From Corynascus novoguineensis (taxonomy: Eukaryota; Ascomycota; Sordariomycetes; Sordariales; Chaetomiaceae), in the NCBI GenBank assembly GCA_033296725.1, contig MU857709.1, forward strand, positions 1-64,000: a DNA stretch of 64,000 nucleotides, given 5' to 3'. The position numbers and the translations under genes were made by a program. Of the stretch, positions 1 to 10,061 are shown piece after piece. Every line of letters starts with the position of its first letter. The stretch's first letter is position 1. The notes under the pieces were generated by a model that was not told where the DNA came from, ran no database searches, and was given only the letters and a program-made list of their open reading frames with translations.

Positions 1-410
1 CCCGACCTTCAGTGAACCCTTTCAGAGGATAGTCTGACAGAGGTTCGTCACACAATTCCGTTACTAGGTCACGATGTCTATATACTGGTATATTGCACAT
101 GATATATCCTACCTAGCTGTGGGCTCTCAGGAGATACTTGTGCAGGGTCGAAAGGGTCAGTTTACGGGCACTATTCAGAAGGCGCAAGAAACCCTATATA
201 TTCCTCGCTGATATGACCGCATGTTAGTTACTGCTCAGCAAAATGGTTAGATAGGCCCCTAGTCTACATTGGCCGAGAGTTCATGTCCAGATGCTAGATT
301 AGCCCAGTCGGATAAATAAGTGCCGATCTTGTGCTGCAATTTAACATGTACTTGCAGTTGACTGCAAAATAGAGCTTCAGTAAGAAGTTTGATGGTTTTT
401 TGTTCAAAGT

Positions 411-937
411 TCAACGCAAACCTGTAGAGCTCTCAGATAGCCCTGCGGGTAGGGTGCGTCTCAGGGGTTTGCTAAAAGAACAGTTTGCCTGTTCTCTTAT
501 ACAATCTGCAAACTGTATCAAATGCCGGGGAATAAGAAAACGCGGTTCCCACTCTGCGCGCGCCCCAGCCAGCGCTCCCCTACGCTCGTTGTCCATCTGA
601 GTATTGCTGTGACAGTTTCCGGAATGGTCTGCCAGGGAGGTGGTATCCCCGGTGCAGACGTGGATAGACCTGGTCGCCAGGCTTGAATTCGGCGTCTTGG
701 TGTGACGCATCCTCCGTCATTTTGCGCGTGTGGCGGCGAAGTCCATCGCTAGTTGCGCATCTTACCGCAGATGCTCCCCAAGGCAGGAATGTCTTTGGCT
801 TTCGCATCGGGGGCTATCAACGCGTCTAACGGCCTAGCTGGTTTGAACCCAAGCAGCAGCTCGTGCGGGATGTACCCACGCTGGCTGCGTATGCGCTGTT
901 CAGATGCACTTAGAGCGAAGGGAGTACTTCTGTCCAA
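411..937 (-). pseudogene. Degenerate Ty3/gypsy integrase C-terminus (retrotransposon relic)
   Basis: Two overlapping minus-strand frames (about 749-937 and 580-807) keep pieces typical of the C-terminal part of gypsy-type integrases. One contains GYIPHELLLGFKPARPLD; the other contains KPGDQVYPRLHRGYHLPG followed by RKLSQQYS. In intact elements these two motifs lie in one frame in this order. Here they are in different frames, so at least one frameshift has occurred. No reverse transcriptase, protease or LTR was recognised next to it. I read it as an old, broken fragment with no expected function. Confidence 0.7.
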
Positions 938-1817
938 GCGGCATCAGGCCGTTCAAACAAGAAGCGAAGCGCGATCTCCACTGACTGGTTTCTTTCTCTG
1001 TCAGTCCGTCACCCTGTGGGTAATACGAAGTGTTCATCAGGAGTTTCGTGCCCAACGCGTTTCACATGCTGGTTCACGCTCCAGAGGTGAACTTCCAGTC
1101 CCGGTCAGAGATGATTGCCTATAGGACGTCCCAGTCCGAGAGGAGTAACTGCCGCATCAATGTCATACCCCAGTCTTCTACAGTGTACGTCGAGTGGCCC
1201 GGGATAAGTAGCGTACGCCGAGATGATTTGCAGAAGATGGTCATCATTGAGTCGAAGTGTATGTGGCCGTTTAATTGCCACGGGATTCCAGAGGAGGGCA
1301 CCAGTGGCAGTGCCAGAAGGAAGCCAATGGCAATGACTCGCATTTGTAGTCGGGGCAAACGAACTATAGACGCGTAGTCAAGTATTGCAAAAACGGGCTA
1401 TAGCTCTGATGGGATGTGACCTGCTGTCGGCCCCAATTCCGGCTGCATCCGCGGCCCACACGCCACTGATTCTCTGTCCGCGGAATCCGCTGGACAAGGG
1501 TACGTAGTATGATTTCGCTGCATAAACAACAAGGGCCTAGCGGGCAACTTCATCAGGGGTTTAACGTTGCTATGTGCCCCGTATCCGTCATAGGCAACAG
1601 ACAGCATTGAAGGAGCTGGTCAACCTGTAATATAACCGACCACAAGCCGCGGTGTTGTTGAGTGCATTACGTTGGAACACAGCCTGCTACTTTTTCTGAT
1701 TAGATCACTTTAAGATCCTCCTACGCCTGCCACTTGGTTCTAGCTCTTTAGCACCTAACAATAGCCACCAGAGATAAAGCTACATAGTCTTTCGATGTTA
1801 TTTCAACCCGGCCCAGC
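938..1817. other. Gene-free stretch, repeat-bearing
   Basis: Apart from the dispersed repeat at 1420-1605 I see no supported gene, RNA gene or regulatory element here. Short open frames on both strands overlap each other and carry no recognisable domain. Bases 1-410 are likewise empty. Confidence 0.5.
1420..1605. repeat. Dispersed repeat, copy 1 (partner near 7.7-7.9 kb)
   Basis: The stretch around 1527-1600 shares an ordered series of words with 7845-7912: GCCTAGCGGGC, then TCAGGGGT, then GTGCCCCG, ATCCG and CAT. The minus-strand translations of both copies also resemble each other in the same frame. Where they differ, several changes are C/T transitions (GTATCCGTCAT here, GCATCCGCCAT there), as expected of an old transposon fragment exposed to deamination or RIP. 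No gene is assigned. Confidence 0.5.
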
Positions 1818-3998
1818 TCAGTCCGCCTTCTTCGCCTTCCTCGGCTTTTGTTCCTTCGCCTTCCTCCCCTCGTCTTTCTCCGGCCATTCGAGGCCATAGC
1901 GGCGTTTGTGTGTCACACAACGGGAACAGCGCCGTTCTTCACCGAATTTCCTGAAATTCTCGGCTTGCTTTTGATCCTCGCTCTCTGGTGCTAGGCAGTT
2001 TGGGTTTTTACACCCGTCCTTGATCTTGACAGCTTCCAGCTCGGCGATGCGACGTTGTTCAAGCTCCGGCGGCGGCTCTTTTCCGTTGTGAATCTTTTTA
2101 TACGTTTCACAAGCGTTGCAACGTCGCTCAGCACCGAAGTGACGCCACAATTTCTCGTCCTTGGGGTCTTCGGGTTCGGGCCGGCCACAGTTTCCGCAGC
2201 CGTTCTTGGTGCGGTCAGCGCTGTGAACAGACGCCGGGCGTTCCTCGTCATAGCGCAACATCCAGAGATGACAAGCATTGCAACGCCTATAAATGCCGCT
2301 AAAAGCGAAGCGAATGTCCGGGTTTTCCGGGGCGTTGCAGTTGCCGCAGCCGTTTTGGCCAGAAGGTATCGGGTCCTTGCCCCTGGACAGGAAGGTTAGC
2401 GACACCTCGCCACTTAGATCAACACAGTGAAGTTACCAATCCTCTGGATCTCGTTCAACACCGTGACAGAGCTTGTGAAAGCGGCAAGCCAAGCACCTCC
2501 GCTGCTCCCCCAAGCCAAAAAATATGGCCTCCGGGTACCACCACTCCTCCTGGCCGCACCACGCGCAGCCACCACGGTCCTGTCGATCTTGCTCGGGTGA
2601 TGTGCTTTCGCCTTTTTCCAAGCAAATGCGGATGCGCGACATGCAGCTGCTGCACGTAGAAGCGTCGCCCTCACCACTAAACCAGATTTGCTGGTTGCCT
2701 CGCGGTCGGTGATAGCGCACGCAAGGGCCTTTTGCAAGCCAGGCTGGGTCAGCGCGTCTTGATTCGTAATAATGGACAAGACATTGCCGTTTGCCGAAGA
2801 CATCACCGGCAACCAAGAGGAACATATGCTTTGTTGTCTTGCCGCATTTGCAGCAGGGTTGGTTGCGAAGCTCTTTTGGGACATAAAAAACCCCTTGGAG
2901 CAGCGACCAGGCAGCGTTGAGCCCGAAGTTCTGGAAGTCCGGAAGAGGTGCAGGCGCGGAGGCTCGCATTTTGTTGATCAACTTTGAGACGGCGGGCCCG
3001 TGCCATTTGCCGACTCGGTCTGCATTCGTGACAAGATTAAAAAATGCCTGAAACAATGCCTCGATCAGAAAGGACCTTGGGCTGCTCGCAGGGTTGTGGT
3101 TCCGAGTGGGCATGCTGGCAAGGAGAAAAAACGATGAACAGACGTCTGGTCGTCCAGCAAAACCGTAGAATTTTGCGCATAAACTTCTATCCGTTGTGAA
3201 CCCTTTTTTCCTTTTGGCGATCTCCTTCTTGTGGTTGGACAATCGAACAGAGAAGCCGCCAGCCTTGTCGCTAGTTGATCCAACATAAATTCCAGCCTCG
3301 TGTTGTTGACCAAGGAGCGATGCTGCTGTGTATGTGGTGGCCTCGAAGCCTTCAACTCTCTTGGCCGCAATAGAGAGGTAACACCCTCCGTCCCTACAAT
3401 TCGGCTCAATGATCGGAAGCATAAGCAAATCAGAAACAGAAAGATCCGTTTGACCAAGAACAGACTTGACCGTGTCCGGGATGAAAGCAAGAAGATCCCG
3501 GGCAAGAACTGACGGCTCGGAATGCATCAACAGAACCATCGCAGAAAAGCAAATGGGTAATTCTTGGGGCAAAAGGAACCCAAAAATGCTGAACTTGGAC
3601 TCACGACACCAATTCACCAAAAAACCAACAAAGTGTGTGAAAATAAGAGTAAAACGAGCAATAGCGTCTGCGTCAATAGTAACAATTGTGTTTCCCAAAA
3701 CAAGAGCATCAACATCCACAACATCCTCAACGTCCTTGTAGACTTCTTCGCCATCGTTCTCTTCGTCTACTCGAACATCCTCGACACATTCGTCCAAGGC
3801 CCGAACAATAACTGCCTCTTCCGGCTCATCAGCTAAAAACTCATCGTAGAGATCAACTTCGATAGTGTCTTGGATTTCTTCTCCGCCAAAATCGGTTAGG
3901 AGGGATGTGCCTGCTGGTGCTGGCGAGTTTCGCTGGTCTTTGTGCTTAGGAATACGTCTTTTCTTGGCAGGTGGTTCGCTTGATCTTGTTCGGGGCAT
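1818..3998 (-). CDS. GIY-YIG-like nuclease domain protein with tandem CxxC/CxxC zinc-binding repeats
   Basis: Two exons, 3998-2437 and 2382-1818, give 708 residues. The 54-bp intron (2436-2383) has a GTAACT donor, GCTAAC branch and CAG acceptor. Splicing turns an apparent stop after W521 into a continuous frame. Residues 11-15 (AKKRR) look like a nuclear-localisation signal, and 37-98 are very acidic. Residues about 223-321 fit a GIY-YIG nuclease: IYVGST at 237-242, R252, H256, E313 and N321 match the family's YIG, Arg, His, Glu and Asn positions. From about 381 on there are Cys pairs, then four repeats of roughly 45-50 residues of the form GCxxC...E...FG..RRCxxC...HG.E. The last three lie in exon 2; the final one has an extra residue between its first Cys pair. 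The repeats should bind zinc, probably for DNA or RNA recognition. It sits alone in transposon-scarred DNA. The nuclease assignment is by motif only; the biological role is unknown. Confidence 0.72.
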
Positions 3999-5559
3999 GA
4001 AGAAGAAAGAAAATTGACAGGACGCGACAAGGACAAATGAGTTTGAGTTGCGTCGGTGTCAGGGGTACCTCGTGTCGGTTTCGGAGATTGATGAGTCGTG
4101 TCGCTTCGGGAATCGAGCTTGCTGGTGGCTTTCTTTAAAAATTGATAAAAAACGAGGACAAACCAGAAACGAAATTCGCCCAAATTCTGAAATCGTGTAC
4201 TTAGGGTTGAAAAATTCGACTTGTTGATTAAGGGGGAAGGAACAGTCTTCGGGAAGGAGCAACTACCCTTCATAACCGAATCCTCACTGGTCACCAACTC
4301 AAGGAGACCCCAGGTTTGTAGCCTAAGAAAAGGTCAAAATGTACTTTGTGTGTATTATGATGCTTAAACTTTCGCAATTGGGTCATCGACTACCGTCCGA
4401 GGAAACCTCCTAAGCGAACTAATGATATTCTCTGACAGATACCAGCGGTTTCTCAACAAGGGCCCCTAAGCGTGAACAAAAGGCGAAATGGACATTGAAC
4501 CACAGCCTGCCAGGTCCAAGTCTGAAGTTTGAATACAGAAAAAGGAAAAGAAAGCGACTAGTGGTAAGATCACCGACCTTTCTACGGCTTGTCAACAATG
4601 CCATTGTTGTCGGCCGATACAAGGGGAGGGCGATCAGGCGCGGGGGGCATACCGGGCCGAACAGTTCCGTCTGGGTGCTTCTAAATGTGGCCGTCACATG
4701 CCTGCAATTCGAGCCACATCGAGGGAATTGGATAGGGAAAATACTAAGCGGTGAGACCGCAATGTGGTTAATGGCATACATAGTGTAGCCTCCAGCTACG
4801 GCGGCGCAGAATTTGAAGGCTTCCAAGATGTCCTCCAGTAGTACGAAAACCGCGGAAGCAGGATTGAGCCAGAAAGTGGCAGCAAAGGCATGCTAACCAG
4901 TAGGTGTCTAAGGCAGAGCAGGTGAAGCTGAGCGCAGATGTACTACAATCGAGGAATAAAAGAATCGTCCAACGACACAAATTGGGCGCGAAGATAGATG
5001 ACACCCACCTTGCTGTAGGGAGGTGACCTACGTTACACACTTGAAACCCCAGCACATCCATTGCAAGCTCACTGGGTACTAACCAAAGGAAGAGTTTGTT
5101 AATTGTACAGTGTCATATGGGAGTGGCTTGTTCGGGAGGTTTCTCCGAAAAACACGTCCTCCAAATGCCTACGCCGATCTGCCGCTGCAGAAAATTCCGG
5201 AAACTGTGGCCCAACGAGTACTTATGTCAGGACCGGGAGTGTGCGGAGGGAAGACTTAACTCAAGGATAGACGTGACCTTGGCAACGTTCGAAGGGAAAT
5301 CCAGCCATGCTGGAAGGTGAGTTAATCAGTGAATTCGAATGCCACATAGTTGAGTTATACTGGAACACTCTAACTATGCCTGTTCCGGGTTCACGATAAT
5401 GTTGTCTCGTTCCTTTTGATCGCTAGCTTTTCCAATCATTCTCGCTTCATTCGAAGCAGTTTAGATAATAGTGTCCGTCTCGCGTTGTGCATCGTCCCAA
5501 CTCGCGGCCTGTACAATTGCCGCAAACTCTTCTTGTCAGAACATACTGTAGCTTGGTTA

Positions 5560-5735
5560 GCACTATTGGCGGGCAAGCTCAGGGGTAATCACTACCTTTC
5601 ATGTATAGATACGCTTCGGTTTGCCACTCTTCTCTGTCGAAAGTAATACATTCGATAACGTTACTTCTCGTTACTAAGCTTTGTTCTTCTCCGTTCACTG
5701 TTAGAGCTTTTCAACTTTGTATCACCCTCCTCGAT
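5560..5735 (+). repeat. Solo-LTR-like dispersed repeat, copy A (degenerate)
   Basis: It aligns with copies at about 29798-29968 (+) and 23880-24050 (-). Shared ordered blocks are AAGCTCAGGGGTA, then a TATA-like TGTATAGAT, then GAAAGTAAT, CGTTACT, a GCTTTGTTCTT run, CTGTTAGAGCTTTTCAACT and GTATCAC. This is the most diverged copy. The TATA-like box followed by a conserved downstream segment suggests the LTR of a retrotransposon whose internal part has been lost. Outer boundaries are uncertain. Confidence 0.6.
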
Positions 5736-7689
5736 ACGTCTAAACATCTGATAAAAGCCACTTCCAAGCATACAAGAACTACCACCAAATCTAAAGCATA
5801 CTACACTATGTATTTCTATTCCATCGACAACAGGAAAGAGCACAACAGAACAAAACATTACCTTGTAGGTCTTGCGGTACAGAAGTGGGAGCAATGTCCA
5901 GATAGCTTCTAATACAGTTAGTCTGTTGATTGCTTGTATACTTATTGGTAGAGAAGAAGACACCAGCCCACCTGGTCTTTTCATTGTGCCACAGCCGTGA
6001 ACTATTTGACGAAAGCGCAGGCCTTTGTTCTGTGAGAAGATACTGGACGGAACGGGTAACTAAATTAGTAGTTGACGTTGAACTTACCCTGCATCTGCTG
6101 AATCAGTACCGCTTGCTTTCTTACCGAGCAGGCAATTCTTAAGACGTGAGTCAGTTCCCTGCCTCGGGCAAGATGGCGAGTTGAGAGCTACATTCGCCTA
6201 TACGATTCTCCTGCATGATTCAGTGCTCTCTCGTGTTTTTTTAGTGACGTAGCGCTAACAGGGTTTATACTAACACAACTATGTGTCGGAAGTCCAATAA
6301 CCACAATTCACGGTTGCAAGATTGATAGGCTTGTAGAGGTTAAAATACAGCTTGATTCCTGCTTGATCTCCGATTGTATGTTGATGTCTGGTGGTCGCTT
6401 CTTGAGCCATGAAAACCTGTTCTCAAACTCCCAAGACTGCCTTCCCAGGTCACATTTCTATCTACGCACCTGCTCCTGCATACTGAGTGCCCCTTCCTGA
6501 TACCCAGTGGGTTCGACACTATGCTACTTAGCGTTTGTTTCAGCTTTGACAAGTGTTGATAATGGACCTAACGCCAATCGCCCCTCAATTCGTACCCTTC
6601 GATGAAACTACCTCAAGCATACACCAACGAACATGCGACAATTTAGATCAGCGCATACTGGGGATGCCGTGTTCTTGAAACTTAAACATAAAACATTCAT
6701 TTACAACGTGAATTCAGAGAACGAGTGCGTATCAAGAACGCTGCCGACTCCAGTGCTGAGCGGGCTGGTGTGGTAGTTACGCCGGATATGAAAGCGAAGT
6801 TCCGAAAGCAAAAATTCAGTTCTACTGAGTCGCCAGTCCACACTTGCACATACATTGCTTAGGAGTTGGCTATTCTGGCATTGAATTCTCTGATCAATTT
6901 TCTCTGTCCATCTGTTAAAATTCGGTAGTTGCCCAGGCCCGTTCTCTACGTTGCGCGTTTGGGCTCCTTGTATGCCCCTGTTGCACCCTCTGGCAGCACA
7001 TTTGTATTGCTTGGAAGATGGAGGTTCTCCTAGCACTCCTCCAAGTGGGTCGGATTGCACCAAGGCCCCCTTAGAAAATCCTCATCGATTTCGTATATAT
7101 TTTTCGACCTCTCGCGACGCGTATCCCACTCGTCTGCAGCGAGCTTGTAAGCACTAGCGTTTGAATCGACATTTTGCGAGACCTGTGTTCATCGTAATTG
7201 AAATCTACTCTCATCAACATTGGCGGTTCTTGATAGATTATCGGTGCAAGCTTGATGTACGAGTCCAACAGAGGCAAGCTGGCGCCATGAACCAGCACTC
7301 CCACTCTCGTTCTTGGCGCGCTTTCCGATCTTAACTCGAGCACCAAAACTTCCGAGTCAAAGAATTCACGTAACTTGTGTGCGAATGTGGCTTCGCAGCC
7401 TAAGCAGCATAATAAATGTTTGCGAGACTCTGAAATGCACTCGACAGCACCGTTGCTAAAGGCCCCCCGTGACTGTGTAGAGCAAAGAGCACCCTAATCG
7501 AATAATGACATCCACTAGTAGCACAGACAAAGTGTGCAAAGCTTCGAATACCCAACTACTGCCAAGACTGCGCACCATGAGCACCATTTGGATACGACAG
7601 CAAGTGACTCTGGCTAAGCAAGCAAGCCAGGGGCTAGTCAATCTCCGGCGACAGATCTTGCTTCCGTTGGCTCGAGGCTCCGCAATGGC

Positions 7690-7912
7690 CCATCAGCAAG
7701 CGGACCCACAATCCACAACAGCCGTCCCCGCATTCCCACTCGGGTGGCTCTCGGGATAATTGCTTGCCTACGAACCCGTACAATCTGGTGCATGGGATCC
7801 CCAAGCGGGGACGGTACGGAGTATGCTCTGGCTGAATCAACAAATCGGCGCCTAGCGGGCTGATTCGGTCAGGGGTCAATTGTTGTGCTGTGCCCCGCAT
7901 CCGCCATGACAT
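7690..7912. repeat. Dispersed repeat, copy 2 (partner near 1.4-1.6 kb)
   Basis: Best conserved around 7820-7912, with GGTACGGAGTATG followed by GAATCAAC, GCCTAGCGGGC and GTGCCCCGCATCCGCCAT, which run parallel to the copy at 1420-1605. The minus-strand frame keeps phrases comparable to those of the first copy. This copy retains the C-rich forms at positions where the other carries T. It lies directly upstream of the methyltransferase gene at 8049, so it may form part of that gene's upstream region. Confidence 0.5.
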
Positions 7913-8048
7913 CTCGCGCCAGCCGTCCCCCTCGATCTTTCAACCCCCATTCTCTCACCACGTCCTACCACGCTTGCTTCTGGAGTGAACCTCTTAAAGC
8001 AGTCATTGAACGTCTCTTCCAAGCAAAATTCTCCCAAATCTCATCACA

Positions 8049-9316
8049 ATGCCGCCGTTCCGTGCCGAACACATGGGCTCCCTCCTGCGGCCTCAAAAGC
8101 TGCTGGAGGTCCGTGAAGCCATCCGAGAGAAGGGTTTGAGCCCAGAAGCCGCCGGCCTGCCTGCCGTCGAGGAAGAGGCCGTCGGTCACGTGGTAAAATT
8201 GCAGCAAGATCTCGGGTTCAAGGCGGTGAACAGCGGTGAATACAACCGCACCCGCTTCTGGGGCCTCATGTGGGACGAGTTCGAGGGAACCGTCCGACTC
8301 CAGGATGCCAACGCAGAGCTATTCAGAGCTTACCATCCTGATGTTGTAAGCTTATTGGAAAGAGGGCGCAAGGTTATGCCAGGAGAGTCGGTGATCACGG
8401 GGTCGAAGCTCAGGCATAACGCCGAGAAGTCGCAGTCCAACCTCCACGAACTTCGGCTCGTGCAAAAGTTTGTGCCGCAGAGCGAATGGGGAAACATCAA
8501 GCTCACGATGATCACGCCAGCATGGTTCCACATGCGTTACAAGCAGGGTCGAGCTTACACCAAGGAGGCGTACGCGAACGACGCGGAATACTTCAAGGAC
8601 GTGGCCAAGGTGTACCAGGCGGAACTGGACCAGCTGTACAAGGCCGGACTACGCAATGTGCAGTTCGATGACCCCGGTTTGGCGTGTAAGTGTACCAGTA
8701 GGCTGTCGGTGGTTCATTCTGTGTTCAGCATCTGACTGGATCTCTAGACTTCTGCTCCGACAAGTTCCGACAGGGGTGGGTGGAGGACCCGGACAACATT
8801 GGAACCGTGGACGACCTTCTCGACGCGTACATTGAGCTGTACAACGATTGCATCAGCAAGCTGCCTGCTGACTTCCACACGGGTGTGCACCTCTGCCGGG
8901 GTAACTTCATTGGAGGGAGGTTCTTCGCGGAAGGCGGCTACGACGTGATCGCACAGAAGCTCTTCCAGAAGCTCAAGGTCAACACCTTCTACCTCGAGTA
9001 CGACACGGAGCGGGCCGGCGGTTTTGAGCCGCTCAAGTTCCTCCCCAAAGACAGGAACGTTGTGATTGGTGCGATTTCCACCAAGGTCCGCGAGCTCGAA
9101 GACAAGGAGGAAGTGAAGAGGCGCATTTACCAGGCCGCGGATTTCGTTGCCGAGGGCAACAATCAGACCCGCGAGGAGGCCCTCAAGCGCATTTGCCTCA
9201 GCCCGCAGTGTGGTTTCAGTACTCACGAAAGTGGCTACCCGCTTACTGAGGAGGACGAGAAGAAGAAGCTCGCGCTGATCCGCGAAATCGCCGACGAGAT
9301 CTGGGGCGAGCCTTGA
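8049..9316 (+). CDS. MetE-like / UROD-superfamily methyltransferase (cobalamin-independent methionine synthase C-terminal type)
   Basis: Exons 8049-8685 and 8748-9316 encode 401 residues; the 62-bp intron has GTAAGT and a CTGAC branch. The protein opens with FRAEHMGSLLRPQKLLEVRE, as in the short MetE-like proteins of bacteria and fungi (YxjG type), which correspond only to the catalytic C-terminal barrel of methionine synthase. The segment around VQFDDPGLAYFC spans the splice site and is characteristic. HTGVHLCRGN (about residue 278) and a C-terminal region with LSPQCGF supply the His and Cys residues expected to hold the zinc that activates a thiol substrate. Length is normal for this subfamily. 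A methyl transfer to a thiol is likely, but true methionine synthesis is normally done by the full-length enzyme, so the substrate is open. The ATG is preceded by CAAA and begins the conserved N-terminus. Confidence 0.85.
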
Positions 9317-10061
9317 ATTGGCCGACGCGAAAGCACACTGATGATGGGGTCGGAGTTCGAATAGAACGAGTGTATGAATTATGCCTTCAACAGCATGAGC
9401 GAGGAAGCTGGATTGGAGTTGAAAAAGGGGTTCAGGGGTTCAGGGGTTCAGGGGTTCAGGGGTTCACAGGTTCACGGGGACAGGGGTGACACGGGTCTGG
9501 ATATCAACTTCCAAGGGGTCGGGTAGGCATGCATCTGGGACGAGGGGAAACGGTTTCTTGACCAGTTCTTGGGCACTTCTGGGATGAAATGCAAATTGAA
9601 TGAGCGCATTCGATTGCCTCTGTTTTATATACCTTAAGCGCGTGAATCTTTGACAGCGTACTACCAATGTCCTCAACTTCAACCACTGCTGTGTGAAGGT
9701 TCTAAGTTTTTTTCTCCAAACCAAATTCCAGGCGCCATGGCAAAGCGAAGGCAGCGGAAAAACGCTTTGCCTCTCGAGGATAGCAGCCGGGGCAAAGAGC
9801 CGGGCTCCACTACTGTTTCCGAACGTCACCTCAAGGCCGAGCCCGAGCAGCCGCCGCCAGTTCTCTCTTGAAGTGCCATGTCTCGCTGTGTCCTGCTAGC
9901 CTTCGAATTCATTCGAATTCAACCATTGAGATTTCTACTTTCTTCCGGCCGAATTGACACAGATTTTTGCGCCACTTCACCGGAAATCAAAGAGATCGAT
10001 CACACGAGGTAGTAGAATTTCTATACGATACGCTTTGTCTGCGACGCTTTTTCTGCGAACC
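9317..10061. other. Intergenic, with a G-rich minisatellite
   Basis: No gene supported. The 3' side of the methyltransferase gene holds five copies of an 8-base unit at about 9427-9466 (listed separately). Small frames near 9650-9900 lack any recognisable domain. The end of this stretch must contain the promoter and 5' UTR of the downstream fusion gene. Confidence 0.5.
9427..9475. repeat. Minisatellite, 8-base unit GGGGTTCA, five copies plus degenerate end
   Basis: Five perfect tandem units of GGGGTTCA run from about 9427 to 9466, followed by two degraded units (CAGGTTCA, CGGGGACA). The array lies about 110 bases past the stop codon of the methyltransferase gene, probably in its 3' UTR or just beyond. 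Confidence 0.9.

Larger units (their letters stand above)
3999..8048. other. Long intergenic region, old repeats only
   Basis: About 4 kb without a supported gene. It contains a solo-LTR-like repeat (about 5560-5735) and an old dispersed repeat (about 7690-7912), listed separately. All open frames are short, overlap others on the opposite strand and show no domain. No tRNA-like cloverleaf or CRISPR-type repeat array was seen. Confidence 0.55.
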
